NCBI RefSeq assembly: GCF_000002985.6
Contig: NC_003283.11
Span: 248,001-312,000 of the forward strand
From: Caenorhabditis elegans
Taxonomy: Eukaryota; Nematoda; Chromadorea; Rhabditida; Rhabditidae
Direction: 5' to 3'
Length of the DNA stretch: 64,000 nt
This document shows positions 32,201 to 45,432 of the stretch, piece by piece (within the stretch, counting starts at the first letter, position 1; every line of letters begins with the position of its first letter). The notes beneath the pieces were generated by a model that searched no databases, had not been told where the DNA came from, and saw only the letters and a program-made list of their open reading frames with translations. A program made the position numbers and the translations under genes.

Positions 32201-33704
32201 GCTTCAGAAATATCTAGCACATTTCGAAAAAAACTTACAGAAACTGGTTGTTTGGTGGGATCGTTGATATGCAGAAATTTATCTAAGGAGATTGCAGTGA
32301 GGCTCCAACTCGTCACAAACACCGAACACGAATTTGACAAAGGAACTAAATGGCACATCACTGACCCGAATGCCCAGTCTTTGGTCATCGCGTACCTGGA
32401 AAATGGGAATTTTTTGAAAGAAAAAATTCATAACATATTCTACAGGAGATATTCACCTAAAAAAACTTGCTCAAAAATTTTAACAATTTTTTTTGAAAAT
32501 TACTCAATTTTCATTGCAGTAAAAGTTTAGGTTATAAAAATTAAACAATTTCCCTCAAAATTTTCACAAAAATCCATACCATGGTGTGACTGGAATCGCT
32601 GTGAACACCAATATCAAATCGGTGAAGATCAAGTTGAGCAGAAATACGTTGCGAGCCGATTGGAGCCGCTTGTTTCTCGCCACCGCCCATAGTACGCCGC
32701 CGTTTCCAAAAATGCCTAATACAAACAGGAACCCGTAGAGGAATGTGAAGATTGATCGGATGTAAAAGTCTCTGCAAAAATTTGATTTTTTGAGTGTAGG
32801 GGAGGAGAGGGTAGGACTTTGAGTATGGCCGGCACGTGAGACAAAAAAATGACGTCATACAAACCGTAAGGTGTCGGGTGCTACACGTGGCAGAAAAAGT
32901 TACGCCAATCATGCCCGCGAGGTGTCTACCGCTACTTGTCAAAGGAAGTGACCACACAGTGCGGCAGACATCTCTCGGTCATGTTCCACGTCACTTTCTT
33001 ACAGCTTTAGTGTGACAGAGGAGGGACGTCGTTCATTACAGTAATATGTCGGCTGCTAAATCTAGAAGAGCAACGACGTTAGACATACCCTTGAAATGTC
33101 GGCTGCTAAGTTATCTAAGGTATTCAAACTTTCTCTTTTTGTTTCCCTGCGATCGCCAGTTTAATGTCCCCATTTAATTTTCATGGATGCTTCCAGCTCA
33201 AGAACATTTGAAAAAAATGTCAAGAGCACACAGCTGTCGGATGTCACAACAACTGTATCATCTATCTCTCTCCACCCTAGTTCTCAACAACTTTTCTCAC
33301 ACTGATAATGATAACAAAAATTTGCCAATTGATTTTTCTCCAAGGAAAATGAGAAAGAGAGCACTTTTCCATGTCACTCGTCAGCCACATGTCAAAAGTT
33401 GAAATGTTTGAGGACAAGTCTCTCGAGCGGTTTTGGGTGAAAAAGATGAGATCGTTGAACTATGACGGAAATTGTGATTTTTGTGGTGAGAAAAGTTGAC
33501 AGGTTTTTTTGGAAATTATAAGTTAGAAAATCCATCCAGGATACCCAAAACTTACACAGTAATATCATCGATGCCTTGTGCCGCAATCGCCTCAGCGATC
33601 TGAATGCACGAGCCATTGTTCGAATGACTTGTGATAACGTTGCTGATGGTGGAGGGAGTCGTTGTGGTTGAAATGGTCGAAATGGTGGCCGCCGAACTAA
33701 CCAT
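29234..33704 (-). CDS. Neuropeptide receptor-type class A GPCR (npr-like)
   Basis: Eight exons: 33704-33556, 32771-32580, 32395-32239, 31577-31371, 31274-31046, 30332-30175, 30040-29967, 29369-29234; 433 residues, all phases join. The Ser/Thr-rich N-terminus has an N-glycosylation site (NGS). TM1 carries GNGGVLWAV; TM2 LNLIFTDLILVF. TM3 begins after C128 and ends SLDKF (152-153 DK), not DRY, then HINDPTKQP, a feature of worm NPY/NPF-like receptors. The TM3-ECL2 disulphide partners are C128 and C209 or C213. TM6 has IGCWLPLTLLN, TM7 VVWNPLLFFWL in place of NPxxY. The tail is basic then Ser/Thr-rich. A three-codon upstream ORF (ATG at 33710) ends just inside the main start. Ligand unknown. Confidence 0.93.
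31600..32230. repeat. Degenerate TTCTAGAA / CCAGAAA repeats in a GPCR intron
   Basis: The intron 31578-32238 is built from short pieces such as CAGAAATTTCTAGAA and CAGAAAATTCTAAAAC. One stretch (32026-32038) is GAA-2-TTC-2-GAA, matching a heat-shock element trimer. Related sequence lies at 39720-40150 and 42880-43270. Confidence 0.6.
33025..33110. repeat. Paired TGTCGGCTGCTAA motifs
   Basis: Two direct copies near 33045 and 33097, complement of the GCAGCCGACA motif seen repeatedly in 1.4-4.3 kb, inside the first GPCR intron. Confidence 0.55.
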
Positions 33705-33719
33705 GCATCGAAGGTTCTG

Positions 33720-36700
33720 GAATTGAAAATTTGATATTAAAGAGAGAATCTTTCAGAGGGGTAATATAATCGATAAAAGGATTTGAAAAAAAAAATTCAA
33801 AAAAGTCAAAATCACATAAAAACGTTTTGAAGAAAATTACATGCATAAAATCCATAAAATAAAAATATCGTTGAAAATTTTAGAGTTTTTAAATTTTTTA
33901 AATTCGAAAATCGAAAAATGTTTTTTTCTAAAATGGGAAAATCGAAAAGCGTGTTCTGGAAATTAATCATAAAATCCAATTTTCTATCAAATTTCAGTCG
34001 ATGAAAAAAAAAAGGAAATTTCTTCTAAAAAAAAGAAAAATGGTAAAAATTTTGAGCTATTGTTCGGGAAGTAAAATTTTTATATTTTTAGATTCTTTTT
34101 TTTAGATTTTCAAAAAAAAAATCAAATTTTACATAAATTGTTATGTTAATGAAGTTAAATAAATCAATCTCGAAACCCGCTTTAAAATGTGCCAGGTAGT
34201 TCAAAAAACAAAGAATAATCTCCATAATTTTAGGACTAAACAAAAAACCTTTAAAAAATCAAAAAAATTATCTAAATGTCTCAGTCTTCCCAGTAAATCC
34301 TTGGTTTTTGACCTATGGGCTTCCAACAAAAAGTGTAAAAATAAATTATTATATGTACGTCACACAAAAAAAATTTGACAAAGATAACAAAGAGATTAAA
34401 TAAAGAAAAGCTCTCCCTTGACCGATCACCAGTCCATTTTTGACCTATTAAAAAACATCAATTATTTAAAATTTAAGCTTGAAAAAAGTCACATGGCTCC
34501 TAGGAATAAAGCTAGCTTCTAACAATTCACCCAAAATTTGGAGGTATTCAGCGTGATAAGGTGGATAAAGTGTGACTAATGTTTGGTTCAATGGCAATTT
34601 GATGAATGAAATATGTAAAAGGGGGTCACAGGAAACTCGCATCATTATTATATGACTACCAATTTTTGACTACCAATTTTTCTTGGGCCTAACTTTTCAG
34701 GTAAGCATCAGGCAATTGGGCTTGCCTGAGGCGCCTTCCCTGCCTACCACAATTATAGGCTTTGTTTTAATAACAAATTTGTAAGTTTAAAGTAAAGTTC
34801 AAAAATGATAGTTTAGTTTTAAAACATTTTTTCGAATGCCAAAAAAATTCCAATTCCATTTAAGTGACGGGGTTTTTTCGAGGTATTTTTAGAACATTTA
34901 CTAATGAAACAACAAAATTTTATAAAGTATTGGAGTCTAAAATTCTGCAAATGATATGATAAGATTATCAGAGCACACTTTTGGCTTTTAGAGCAAAAAA
35001 AGATGGAGAAGAAAGGAGAGAGAGAAATAAGGTTCAACAAGATTAGAGCAATTGGACGGAGATAGGGCGGAGATGCGATAATCTTTGACGTTTTTACGGC
35101 GAGTGGAGATGGAGAAGGAGGATTCTTAAAAACTGCGTGAGCCGGCAGTATGTCTAGTGAAATTTGAGAACACTACGAGAAGACTATCACCTGGTGTGGG
35201 AATTTGAAGGTAGGCAGGTAGTTTAGAAGGTTTTTATGGGTGAGCTCAATGGGGGGGGGGTGTTGAGTTTGAGGAGCAAGAATAACGATATAAGAAGAAG
35301 CAGTGAGATGGGAATTTTTTAGAAAAGTTTCAGGTAGACAGGCGCGTGTTTTAAATGTGCCTACCTACCAGTGTTGTGCGGTTAAAAAATTATATGAAAA
35401 TTTTTACAGTGGTAAATTTCAACTTTTTGAATCCAAAAATTATGAAGAAATAAAAAATAATAATGATTTTTGCTTAAAAAAAACTTTTTAAAACTTTGAA
35501 TAGAGCCTGAAAGTTACCGTTTCCCGTTAATCATTTATGGAAAAATTCCAGGTTACTTTAGTAGTGTTTACCATATGTGTATTCAAAAGATGTTTCAATT
35601 TTTAAAGGGAAATTGGAACATCGAAAAAAAATGTTTAGAGAATTAACCATATAATTTGTTTAACCCAATTTTGTTAACATATAAAATTTTTTTTTTCTAA
35701 ATTTAAATTCTGTAGAAGAATTTACATTTAAAAAATTCCAAAAATAAACTCCACCCCTTTCTTGGTTGAAACTGTTTTTTTTTCATCGAAATTGGAAATT
35801 GTGAAGTTTAAGTGAAAAACTATCTTCAAAACTACGTGAGTTTATTGTTTTGTCTAAAATGTGAAAAATAATAGTCTGTTTTACAGAAAATTCGGCTTGT
35901 AAAAACAGAAATTTAATCTGATAGACATGGACTTATAGTGTTAGACAAATTTCAATCTATAACACAAAACAACTAGTCATGTTTGTTAAAATCCGAAATT
36001 TGTTCAGCGAAAGGCTTTATATAAATATTTTTCGGTATCTTGTGCACTAAAAACGGATGTTCTCGAACAAAAAAAATATGCACAAAAGGAGATAATCCCC
36101 TAATTATCAGTCAGCCGAAAAGACACCTTTCCTGACGTTTTGTAGTCTTGTTAGAAATATAATCAGAACGTCATAATGTCATTTGATAATCAGAATGACG
36201 GAATAAAATCAGACGGACTGCAACGAAAATTGACAACACTTTTTGCTCATTTTTCTAAAAATAAAAAAAATAATAAATAATAATAAAAATATTTAATATC
36301 TAAAAACCGCTAAAACGTGTTTTATTTATTTCCAAAAATGACCGATGAAAGCTAGGTAATAGCCTCCTTTTTTATTGTAAATAGATACAATTTGCATAAT
36401 TTTTGAACACTTTTTTTTGATGATGTTGTTCATGAGCGGTTCATTATTTCCCAAAGAGCAGAAAAAAAATTTGCTCAGATTCCGGAGAAATCAGTCTGGA
36501 AAAACAGTGCGGTTTTAATTTTGAACTGAAAATTTTTTAAATATAAATTCTTAAAAATTTCCAAAGCTCGTCTAGAAATTTTTTTGTGTTATAATATTTG
36601 TTAAATTTTGAAAACAAATTTAATGAGTTCTAATAAATTCTGAATATTCTGAAAATTTGCAGAAAAATGAATTAATGCAAGTTTGACACAAAAATTACAA

Positions 36701-36840
36701 AATTGATAAGATAATGGCATTCAATTTAAAATTGAAGAACATATTTTAATGGTTTTTTTTTTAATATAACTAACTGTAAAATTCCTGATAATTTTGGGAC
36801 TGAGAAAAATCGAGACTAACATTTCAGAAAAAAAAATCCA
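33720..36840. other. AT-rich intergenic region upstream of the GPCR
   Basis: Starts at the TTCCAG acceptor just before the GPCR exon, so 5' UTR exons may lie here. Includes a 10-G run at 35251. No coding exon that I can support. Confidence 0.5.
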
Positions 36841-36879
36841 AAGCACAAAAAGTAGCAAGTTTTTCGTTTAAAAATGACA

Positions 36880-37075
36880 AGAATCACGGGGCCGTGCAGA
36901 GCAGGAGCAAAACATCATGAAACACGTTTCTCACCGCGGATTTCAAATTTGTGCTCTGAGCATGGCTTCAGGGGAGCTCCAGGAGCATCAAGGGAAGGAG
37001 CCAACTGTCGTAGGTTGCCTGCGTCTAGCACTCTCTCGCACTCCTGGACCCCAATTTTCGACTTTTTGATAGAAG
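36880..37075. other. GC-richer island of unknown role
   Basis: About 190 bp of balanced composition inside very AT-rich DNA. Both strands are partly open (minus strand reads ECERVLDAGNLRQL... ending at a GTGAGA donor). It could be an exon, an untranslated exon or a regulatory element. Confidence 0.35.
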
Positions 37076-37295
37076 TGGGAAAAGAGAGAAGATAAAGAGA
37101 AAGAAGGGGGAAGATGGACAAAAAAATGAATGGGCACAAAAAAAGTGGGAAAGAATCAAGGTTCACCTCAAGAGCATCAGGAAAAAAGAGCACGAACTCT
37201 TAAGCTGAGGAAGTGTACTTGAAAGAGCTCGGAAATTATGAAAATTTCATTTTTAGATGGAAGTTTCACTTGAAAAGTTCTTAATTTTGAATCCA

Positions 37296-37590
37296 AGACA
37301 CGTTGACCAATCAGAAATGCGCGGGGGTGGTGCCAACGGCGCTGATCGGTTAGAGTAACCTATTATGCAACGCTGATTGTATACAAAATTTAGTTTAGCA
37401 AATCACAAAAACCTGTTTCACACATTGGAATTGTGCCGCGCTGACCAATCAGCAATGATGGGTGGATCCAACGTTGCTGATTGGCCAATGTCGCTGATTG
37501 GCTTGTCCGGCGCGGATGCGTGACGCGCTGACCAATCAGCGACGCGCAATGGGCGGAGCCAACGTTGCTGATTGACTAGAGTTTTTGAAT
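37296..37590. repeat. Third CCAATCAGC / GCTGATTGG foldback cluster
   Basis: Three units of the same short foldback family as at 1462-1790 and 2528-2845, with CTGACCAATCAGC and GTTGCTGATTGG arms and GGGCGGAGCCAACG between them. Confidence 0.75.
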
Positions 37591-37599
37591 TGATTTTGC

Positions 37600-40500
37600 C
37601 GGAAATTTAAAAAAACGATTTTAAAACTTAAAGCTGAAATTTACGAAAAAAAATCACCTCTGAAAATAAGACATTAAAGATTGTAACCGAACACCAAGGA
37701 TATTTTGTGTGTGTGTGGGCAGTGCTCAGCACAGGCTCGGTACTGAACCTGGATTATTTTACAAGAACGCCTTGTTGACTATGGTTATCCAAGACAGGTG
37801 GCAATTGCATTGTTTTTATGCAAAGAATTAAGGAGTCTGGAACAGAGAACTGAGAAGTAAAAATTGGCTGTAACCTTTGGCTGCGTGCCTACGTGCCTGC
37901 CTACCGCCTATAAAATTTAACACACAAAAATCACGGAACGCATGTTCTCTGTTGTTACTTTGCATACTCAATTCAAAAAAATAAGAAAAAAACAACAGGA
38001 AAAGGACAATTTTATTTTAAGAGAGAGGGAGACAATTTTTGTTTTTCGTATATCTAAAATATGTTAACCTAATTTTAACAAGAAAAAGCTGTTCACGTTG
38101 TATTTGATTTGAATAACTGATTTTTTGTATACCTGGAAGGCCCTATAAGCTGTCAGAGATTTTTTTTTGGGAACGGAATTTGTTGAAAAGTGGCTCTGCG
38201 AAAAGCTTATACAGATCTCCGGAAAATCTGACACCGGAATTGTCAACACGTTTTTCTCAAAAATTGTTCCCATTTTACATTAGAATGCATACCTACCGCC
38301 TGAACTAGGAGTTTGATGTGTGTACCGTGCGAAAATAAGCGCCCGAAATTTTTCTGACTGGTTTTTCTACATTTGCAAAATTGTTATTCAAACTCTCCAA
38401 ATAAGCTCAGCTCATAGATTGACTTTTTTTAATTCAAACTAAAATGATCTACCACATTAAAAAATCTGTCTGCTTAAATGTTTAATTTACATATATTCCA
38501 AATCTGATCTTCAACAACTGACCTGATCATCCAAAAGGATACGAGTCACTATTTTGTAGCCACAAAATTTGTATTAAAAATTCCAAAAATCTTTGCATAT
38601 GTTTTTGAGACGTACATACCAGCACCACGATATCTTCAATAACTGAGCAAAAATCAAAATTATTCATCGGTGGATTTTTGACCTCCCATTTTGAACAGAA
38701 ACTAACTAGTTGGCCAAAAAAAAGGTGAGCAGATCGTTAAAAATTGAGACATCAAAAGTCGTCTAGGCATGCAAATTTTGCAGAAAAAGTAAGATTTTCT
38801 GAAATTTCGATCTGGAATGTCAGTTGTGAATGGAAAAAATTTTGCAGGAAGCTCAAATTATTATTTTTTTTTAAATTAATTTTTGGGAAATTAATTTTTT
38901 TTTAAATAAAACATTTATTTGAAACATTCAAATTTTATTCATCAACATTTATTTCGCGACACTCAAATTATAATTCTTGAAAAAAATTATGGAAAATTTT
39001 TAAAGCTTTTTTTAAAGAAAAAATAGTGGAAAATCATTTAATCAATTTGTGGTGGGAATTTCAAAAATCAAATTTAAATTTAAAAATTGAAAATTAAAAT
39101 TTTGAACTTAAATTAAAGTTTTGATTTGCAGAAAAAAAATTGTCTGGAAATCAATAAATCTTAAAATTCAAGTTTTTCTAAAACCCTATGCAAGTTTTCT
39201 TTTTTGTTCAATTCTGAAAAAAAATCTCAAAACCTCAAAGACCAGCAGACCTGCATGTCTATATCTAGAGCCACAAAAGTAGGATGCAAAGAAAAAATGA
39301 AATGACAAGTATAAAAAGAGACAAGAAGTACATCATCAAGCAATATGTGGAGAAGATAAGATTCATGTTTAGTGAATGTGCCACATGACCACACACACAC
39401 CTTAGTCCCCGCCCGATTTCAAGTGCTTTTCAAGTTGTGTTGCTCGGCGGGCCAGCGGTCGTACTAGTACTATTTTTTGTGTCTCTGATAAACAACGTGT
39501 TGGGAGAATAAGACAAAAAAAATCTAAGTGCTTGTTCAAGATTTTTAGAATGAATACTGTGCCAATGGGAAAATGTTTTTAAAATCATGAAGTTTAGGAA
39601 AATTTCAGGTTTTCGAGGGTTTAATGATGCCCACTATCGCCCAATTATTGCCTTACATTTAAGGTTTTGAAAATATAAGTTTAATTAACTTTGAAAATTT
39701 TCTTTTAAAACTTTTGGTCGAGCTCACGAATTTCCTAGAATATTCTGAAAAATCTTAAAAATTAGAAGCTTCTGAAATATAATGGAGTGTACTGGAATAA
39801 TATTGAAAAATTGGGAAACTCTTAGCGACTATGCTAATATTTCTGAAACGTTCTGGAAAGTAAAATGGACTTCTTGTTAGAGAAATGCTTCAGCAGTTCT
39901 AGAAATGATTTTAAATGTTAGGAAAAATTCGGGAACTTTCTAGAAACTTGGAAACTTTATTGAAAATTTCAACAATTTTTGGGAACATCTGGAAACCAAA
40001 ATTTTTCGAGATTTCCCATAAGTTTTCTAGAGAATTTCTAGAAAAAAAATCATGAATAATGAGACTTTGAAAGGCTAGAAGTTTTAAAAAATTTCTGGAA
40101 AAAAAATTTTGGAAACTTCTAAAAACTTTATGGAAAATTCTAGGTTATAGGAAAAAGTTCAAATTTCAAGTAGGTTAACAAAAAATAAAATCTGGAACAG
40201 TTTGAAGCTGAAATTGGTGGCTGGAGCACTGGATGAATCTGAAAAAATAATATTTAATTTTAATGTGAAATTGAAATGCAAGAAAAAAACTACAGGGAGT
40301 TTTAAAAATATTTTAGTTAAAGAGAAAATTAATCAGAATATAAATATGTGAATGTGAACGGGGTGAAAAAGTTTAAAAATTTTTCTCGAAAAAATCCAAA
40401 AATCTTCAAAACTATTATTCGCATTCTAGTCACTCTCACGATCGAAACAAAACCTGGAAAATTTTTAGACAATTGAGATTTTAAAACAAGGAAAAATTAG

Positions 40501-41528
40501 AACACTTTGCCGCCAGAAACAATGGCTAAAACATTTTTCAGAAAACATCCGCCAAACTACACACACAATATTTCCAGTCAACAAGCTTTTTTTGTAAGCC
40601 AATTACATATTTCATTCAAAGCAAATAATGCCAGAATTTTTCAGACCGGAAACTGCATTCAATAGGTGGGTGGAGGATATGATATCCGTCTAAATTTCCT
40701 ACACACAGGAAAAAACTGAAACCGGAACATTGAGAGAGAAAAATGCGAAAAACATGATCGTATTCCTTTATCGTTTTATATTCATTTCCTAACTAACTTT
40801 CTCCCATTTTTTGTGGACGTGTCAAATATTTCATGTGCCGGGAATGTGTGTGTGGTCATGCATACAGAATTTTGATGAAGAGCGTAATGATGAAGATGAG
40901 GCATGGTTGGAGTTCAAAAACTAGTTTTTATAAGGAAAAAGATGCTTATTAAGGTTTGAGGAACATTTTTGCTCTAGATCAAAGGCTCAAATTTCAGGGG
41001 ACTTCAAGATTAAAAATATCACTGAAAACTTTAAAATATTATTCTATACGGCGGGAAGTTTAAATTTTAACCTCAACAATGTTGAAAAAGAAAACTACAA
41101 AGTTCAGTCATCAGAAAATTTAAACAAATAACTCTAATTTGAAAAATGTTTGACACGTGTTGGCAGTAAATTAAAATATCAAAATTCAAAAAGAAAGTTG
41201 TAGAATTCACATTTGAATTCTTCGAAACAGTTAGATGGAAATAATTTGAAATTGTAGTTTTTCGAGGAAAAAAGTTTGTGCGATGGGCCCAGTGAGACAT
41301 TATGGACTGTTCTTTCAAAAAACTGGAGCAATTGCCAGCTGCCGCTAACGTACCAACTTTACTGACTACACTACTGGTATGAACAGCCTTATTAGCATTA
41401 TTGATTAGACATTTATGCCCACAATGTCAGCGTCATATTGTTTAAAGGTGATCTTTCTTTTTTCTCTCAATTTTTGTTTTAATTAGTTATTTTATGTGAA
41501 AGGTTGCATTTGTTTGAACCGGAAAATT
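37600..41528. other. Intergenic AT-rich region, no gene seen
   Basis: A CATGACCACACACACA motif at 39386 recurs as its complement near 40845. Short TTCTAGAA-rich repeats lie at 39720-40150. A minus-strand frame from 38273 has an ATG and a possible donor but no partner exon. Confidence 0.5.
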
Positions 41529-41960
41529 TTAAAGGCGGAGTAGCGCCAGTGGTGATTTTGTCTAAATGCACTCAAAATGATCCAAAACAATCGAATATCA
41601 TAATAAAACACTTCAAAAAAATTTAGATTATTCATAATTTCCGGTCAAAGTTTTGGCAAAGTGCCAAAATTATGAAAATATGAGCTTTTGAGGAAATTTA
41701 AAGAAATGTCGTATGTTTCGACCCCTACAATGTTTTAATACAAAATATTTAAACAAAATTAAAACATGAAAAATGTCGAAAAAAAATTTTTTTTTGGTCG
41801 ACTTCCAAAATTATGAGTGGCAAAAACTGAGTGCCACTTTATGACAGTAAATAAAAAATTTTCAAAAATTTTTTGAACGGTTTTATCATGATATTTGGTC
41901 ATTTTGGGACCAAAGGAGTGGTTTTTAACAATTTCCCCACTGGCGCTACTCCACCTTTAA
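41529..41960. repeat. 432-bp foldback (MITE-like) element
   Basis: Terminal inverted repeats begin TTAAAGGCGGAGTAGCGCC and end with the near-perfect complement (GGCGCTACTCCACCTTTAA). TTAA at both ends could be the target duplication. No ORF. Confidence 0.8.
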
Positions 41961-44900
41961 TTCGTCTACTTTTTGTAATATCTATGTATTTACCGTTTTC
42001 TATCACATCAGGTCAATTTGAGAAGAATAGGAAAAATTAAGATGACCGTTCCATGTTTTTTATAATTTCAGCTTGTTTGTTATAAAAATTTTGTTATTAA
42101 AATTAGGGTCGTTAAAACGCCTACCTTCCTGACCAGGAGGCGACCTCCGCCTGCCTGCCGCTTTGCCGTGAATTTGTTTTTTTCATCTCTTCATTTGATT
42201 GTCAACAAAATGATATAAATGGGAAATTTGAAAAGTCACCTCAAAATGCAGAAAAGAGGCGAAAGGCCAGCTTTTCGGCGGGCATATTTCAGGCAGGCGT
42301 CAGGCCCCGAAACCGCGCCAAACGTTTAGAAACTATCTCAAAAATGGAGCATAATGAGCACTTCACCAAAACAAAAAGTGCTCATCGAGATAAGGGATGA
42401 AAAGACAAAGAGTACGTACGTACGTAAACCAAAATATCAGTTTTCTTTCCTCCTATTGTTTCTCGGCGATTCATTTATTCACAGGAACGAAAACGAGCCC
42501 ATTTCCTCCAAAAACATTGAAAAACGAAGAAGACTCGACTTTAGAAAGAGAAGATGGGATAATTTGTTTGCCTTTTTACCTCGGAGAAGCACCAAACAAA
42601 AATGAATGTGAGTCAGACGAAAACGGAGAAAAGTAAAACGTACAAAAAAACCGAATGGAGGTAAGAATGTCTAATGGAATTACTAATTTGCCCTGATTGA
42701 AGCAACCAAACGGACGTTTTGAAAAGTCAAAAGACGTTTTTGGTGCAGCATCCAAAGAAACAGTGATCAAAAATCGAAAGCGTGGGGACAGACTTTGTGG
42801 AAATAAAAATACGCGCCTAGGTATGGCCATACTAGTTTTTAGTAATTTTTTTAGTTAAAAAATTACAATTTTGCCGTAGAATATTCTGGAAAATTCGACC
42901 CATTTCTGGAGGCTTCTGAAAAATTCTAGAACTTTTTGAATTGTCCAAAAGTGTTGTGGAGAAGTCGGAAATTCTAGAAATTTTTCAATAATTCTGGAAC
43001 GTTTTGAAAAATTCGAGAAAAAAATCGAGAGCATTCTGGACCTTTTTGTATTTTTGACATTTTAATTTTTGACACTTTGAAACATTTTTTATGTCTAGGG
43101 CACCTTATGGGAAATTTCTTTGGTTTTTAAAAATTTCTGAAAAATGCCTAGTATCTTTTTGAATTTTTCAACTTCTGAAACCTTCTGTAACATTTATAAA
43201 AATTGTATAAATTATTGGAAACTTACGGAGCATTTAAAAAATTTTGTAAATTTTTGAAAAACAAAATTGAAAATTTCTGGAAACTCTGCCCTGATATCAG
43301 TTAGGCTATACGTTGGCAGGTAAAAAGTATCAAAGATTCGTAACAACAAATATCAGAAAACAACGAAAAATCAAAAATCCTTGTCTGAACACATTGTTAA
43401 GGCGAAGGTGGGCCGCCGTCAAACCCTTCAAAACAAGATGTGACGCATTAAGTGATCTAATAATATATTAGCAATCATAAATTAGATACCAAGGAACGAC
43501 CGTTAACCACCGTGCTCGCAGAGCACACACACGCAAAGTAGTAATTATAATTTGTGAATCGAAAGACCCAGGCTTATTTGAGCAAGTACCGGGAAGTTTC
43601 TTTTTTAATAAATGAGTGAAATATTGAGGAAAAAGAAAAATTCTGAAACTTTCGGGAACTTCCTGCCTAGTTTCTAGAGCCTAGTGCTTGAGCTCTCAAG
43701 TTTAGAAAAAAACATGATTTGTGAATCTGGTGAAGAAAGGATCGAAAGGTTCGTGTGAAAATCTCGAGTTTTGATGATTTTTCACACAATTTGACAAAAA
43801 ATATGAATCATAATTAGTGTGAGCTATTCGCGTGAGATTTTGCCCTAAACTACTCCAAAATGCTTATTTACTATTAGCAGTGAAAGTGGTATAAATTGAA
43901 TTTGTAAAAAAAGAAATTTCAACTAGACTCTGAAAATGTCTCGAAAAGAAAGCAACAACAGAAACAAAAAAGTAAGTATAATGTCTAGAAGCAAACTACA
44001 ATCATCTAGAGGGATAGATCTAAATATGGAAATATAGGACATGACGTAGGGTGAATTAGAATATGTGTTTGTTACCGGTGACTTTTTCCGGTTACGTTTG
44101 TACATTTTTCTGAAAAAAAAACAAGTTCTGTAAGAAGCGCAACGCAATAGGCAACGCATGCTAATCGCAAATGTTTTAAGGAACATTGAATTTTTATTCA
44201 AATAACTGTACATTAATTTTTCAAAAGCTGAACAATTCATAATTCAAAAACACTAAACCAATCAACAAAGTCGGAGAAAAAGTAGCACACATTGAAGAGC
44301 AAATTCCCACACGGAATCAAAAATTCTATCACTTCATCTTCTTCAATTTATTCCACCGCCGCCACCTCTCTTCAAATCTTATTAGAATATTTTTCTGGTC
44401 GGGGACTCCACTGAGTTTTGGACAACGAAATCATATATTTCTCAGAGGAATTATGTGTATTGGGCCAAGAAACAACTACAAAAAATGTCCAAATAGATCC
44501 CAGATTCCGGGCCCGCACAACTCCCCCACTCTATCGCCAAAATGTGGTGTTTTGATTATTTGAACTTGGAATTAATTCGTTTGTTCAAAAAAAATAAATT
44601 GGGAAAACAAAAAAATCACCACCAAAAATATTCATTCTCTCTCCCAAACTTTAAATGTCATACGCATAAATAAGCGGGCTAAATATAATTTTGTTGTTGT
44701 TGCTGTTTGGGGACAATTTCTAATGTGTGTCAGTTGTGTGTTCATTTCTTTAAGAAATAAAAATGGTCATTGACTAAAAAGAAATAAGAAGATATATATT
44801 TGCAAATAGTGAATTAGTCATCATAAATGGCGGGATGAATGGCTCCAGATGATAGAGGAGCTGAGCACAAGGAGAAGAAATGGGGAAGAGAGGAAATTCG

Positions 44901-45002
44901 GATTAAATGGAGAGCTAAAGAACGGTGAAATGAGCACGTTGTGTTGGAATGAGCACGAGTGAATCGAGAATTTTATGTGTAGAGGGAATTTTGATATAAG
45001 GG
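41961..45002. other. Intergenic region with regulatory-looking blocks
   Basis: Contains GCAGGCGG/CCGCCTGC blocks near 42110-42310, TTCTAGAA-type repeats (42880-43270), and a less AT-rich block at 43385-43560 with several ATTA cores and an inverted GTGCTCGCAGAGCAC palindrome. No supportable gene. Confidence 0.45.
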
Positions 45003-45019
45003 AAGATTATCATTAAATT

Positions 45020-45235
45020 TTGAGGGCGCCGTGGTAGATCATACGCTATGTGTCGCGTGTCGCGTAGCATAGAAACCACGTGGTGTCAGGCTATCCCATT
45101 ACGGTTTGACCTACAAAAAATTGCACATTCTTAACCATGCGAAATCAGTTGAGAAGTCTACGTCTAAATTTTTGCGATTCTCGTAGATCAACTTAGATCA
45201 ACTGACACTCTGACACCACGTGGAGGGATAGGAAG
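45020..45235. repeat. Dispersed repeat with CCACGTGGTGTCAG inverted ends
   Basis: CCACGTGGTGTCAG (about 45077) is matched by CTGACACCACGTGG (about 45212). Between them CCCATTACGGTTTGA and GTAGATC blocks resemble an abundant worm repeat. Confidence 0.6.
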
Positions 45236-45432
45236 GCGTAGTTGAAATGAACGTGATGTTGGCGAAAAACAAGCTAAAAAATCAAGTTAATAAATTAGAT
45301 TGTTTGTGCAAATCATTTAATTTTCCTGCTTATTCACATACTACTCGCCGAAAAATGAGTGAATGAAACTGACTCAACTTTTTGACAAAACACAACAAAA
45401 AGTTATTAATAAAATAGAATTCCAGCCGAATT

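Noticed and set aside
36915..37193. 92-residue minus ORF over the GC-richer island
   Set aside because: Kept only as an island of unknown role; its N-terminal half is pyrimidine-tract translation and no partner exon was found.
38064..38273. Minus ORF with ATG and a CAG|GTATAC donor
   Set aside because: No second exon in phase downstream and no signal or domain; chance likely.
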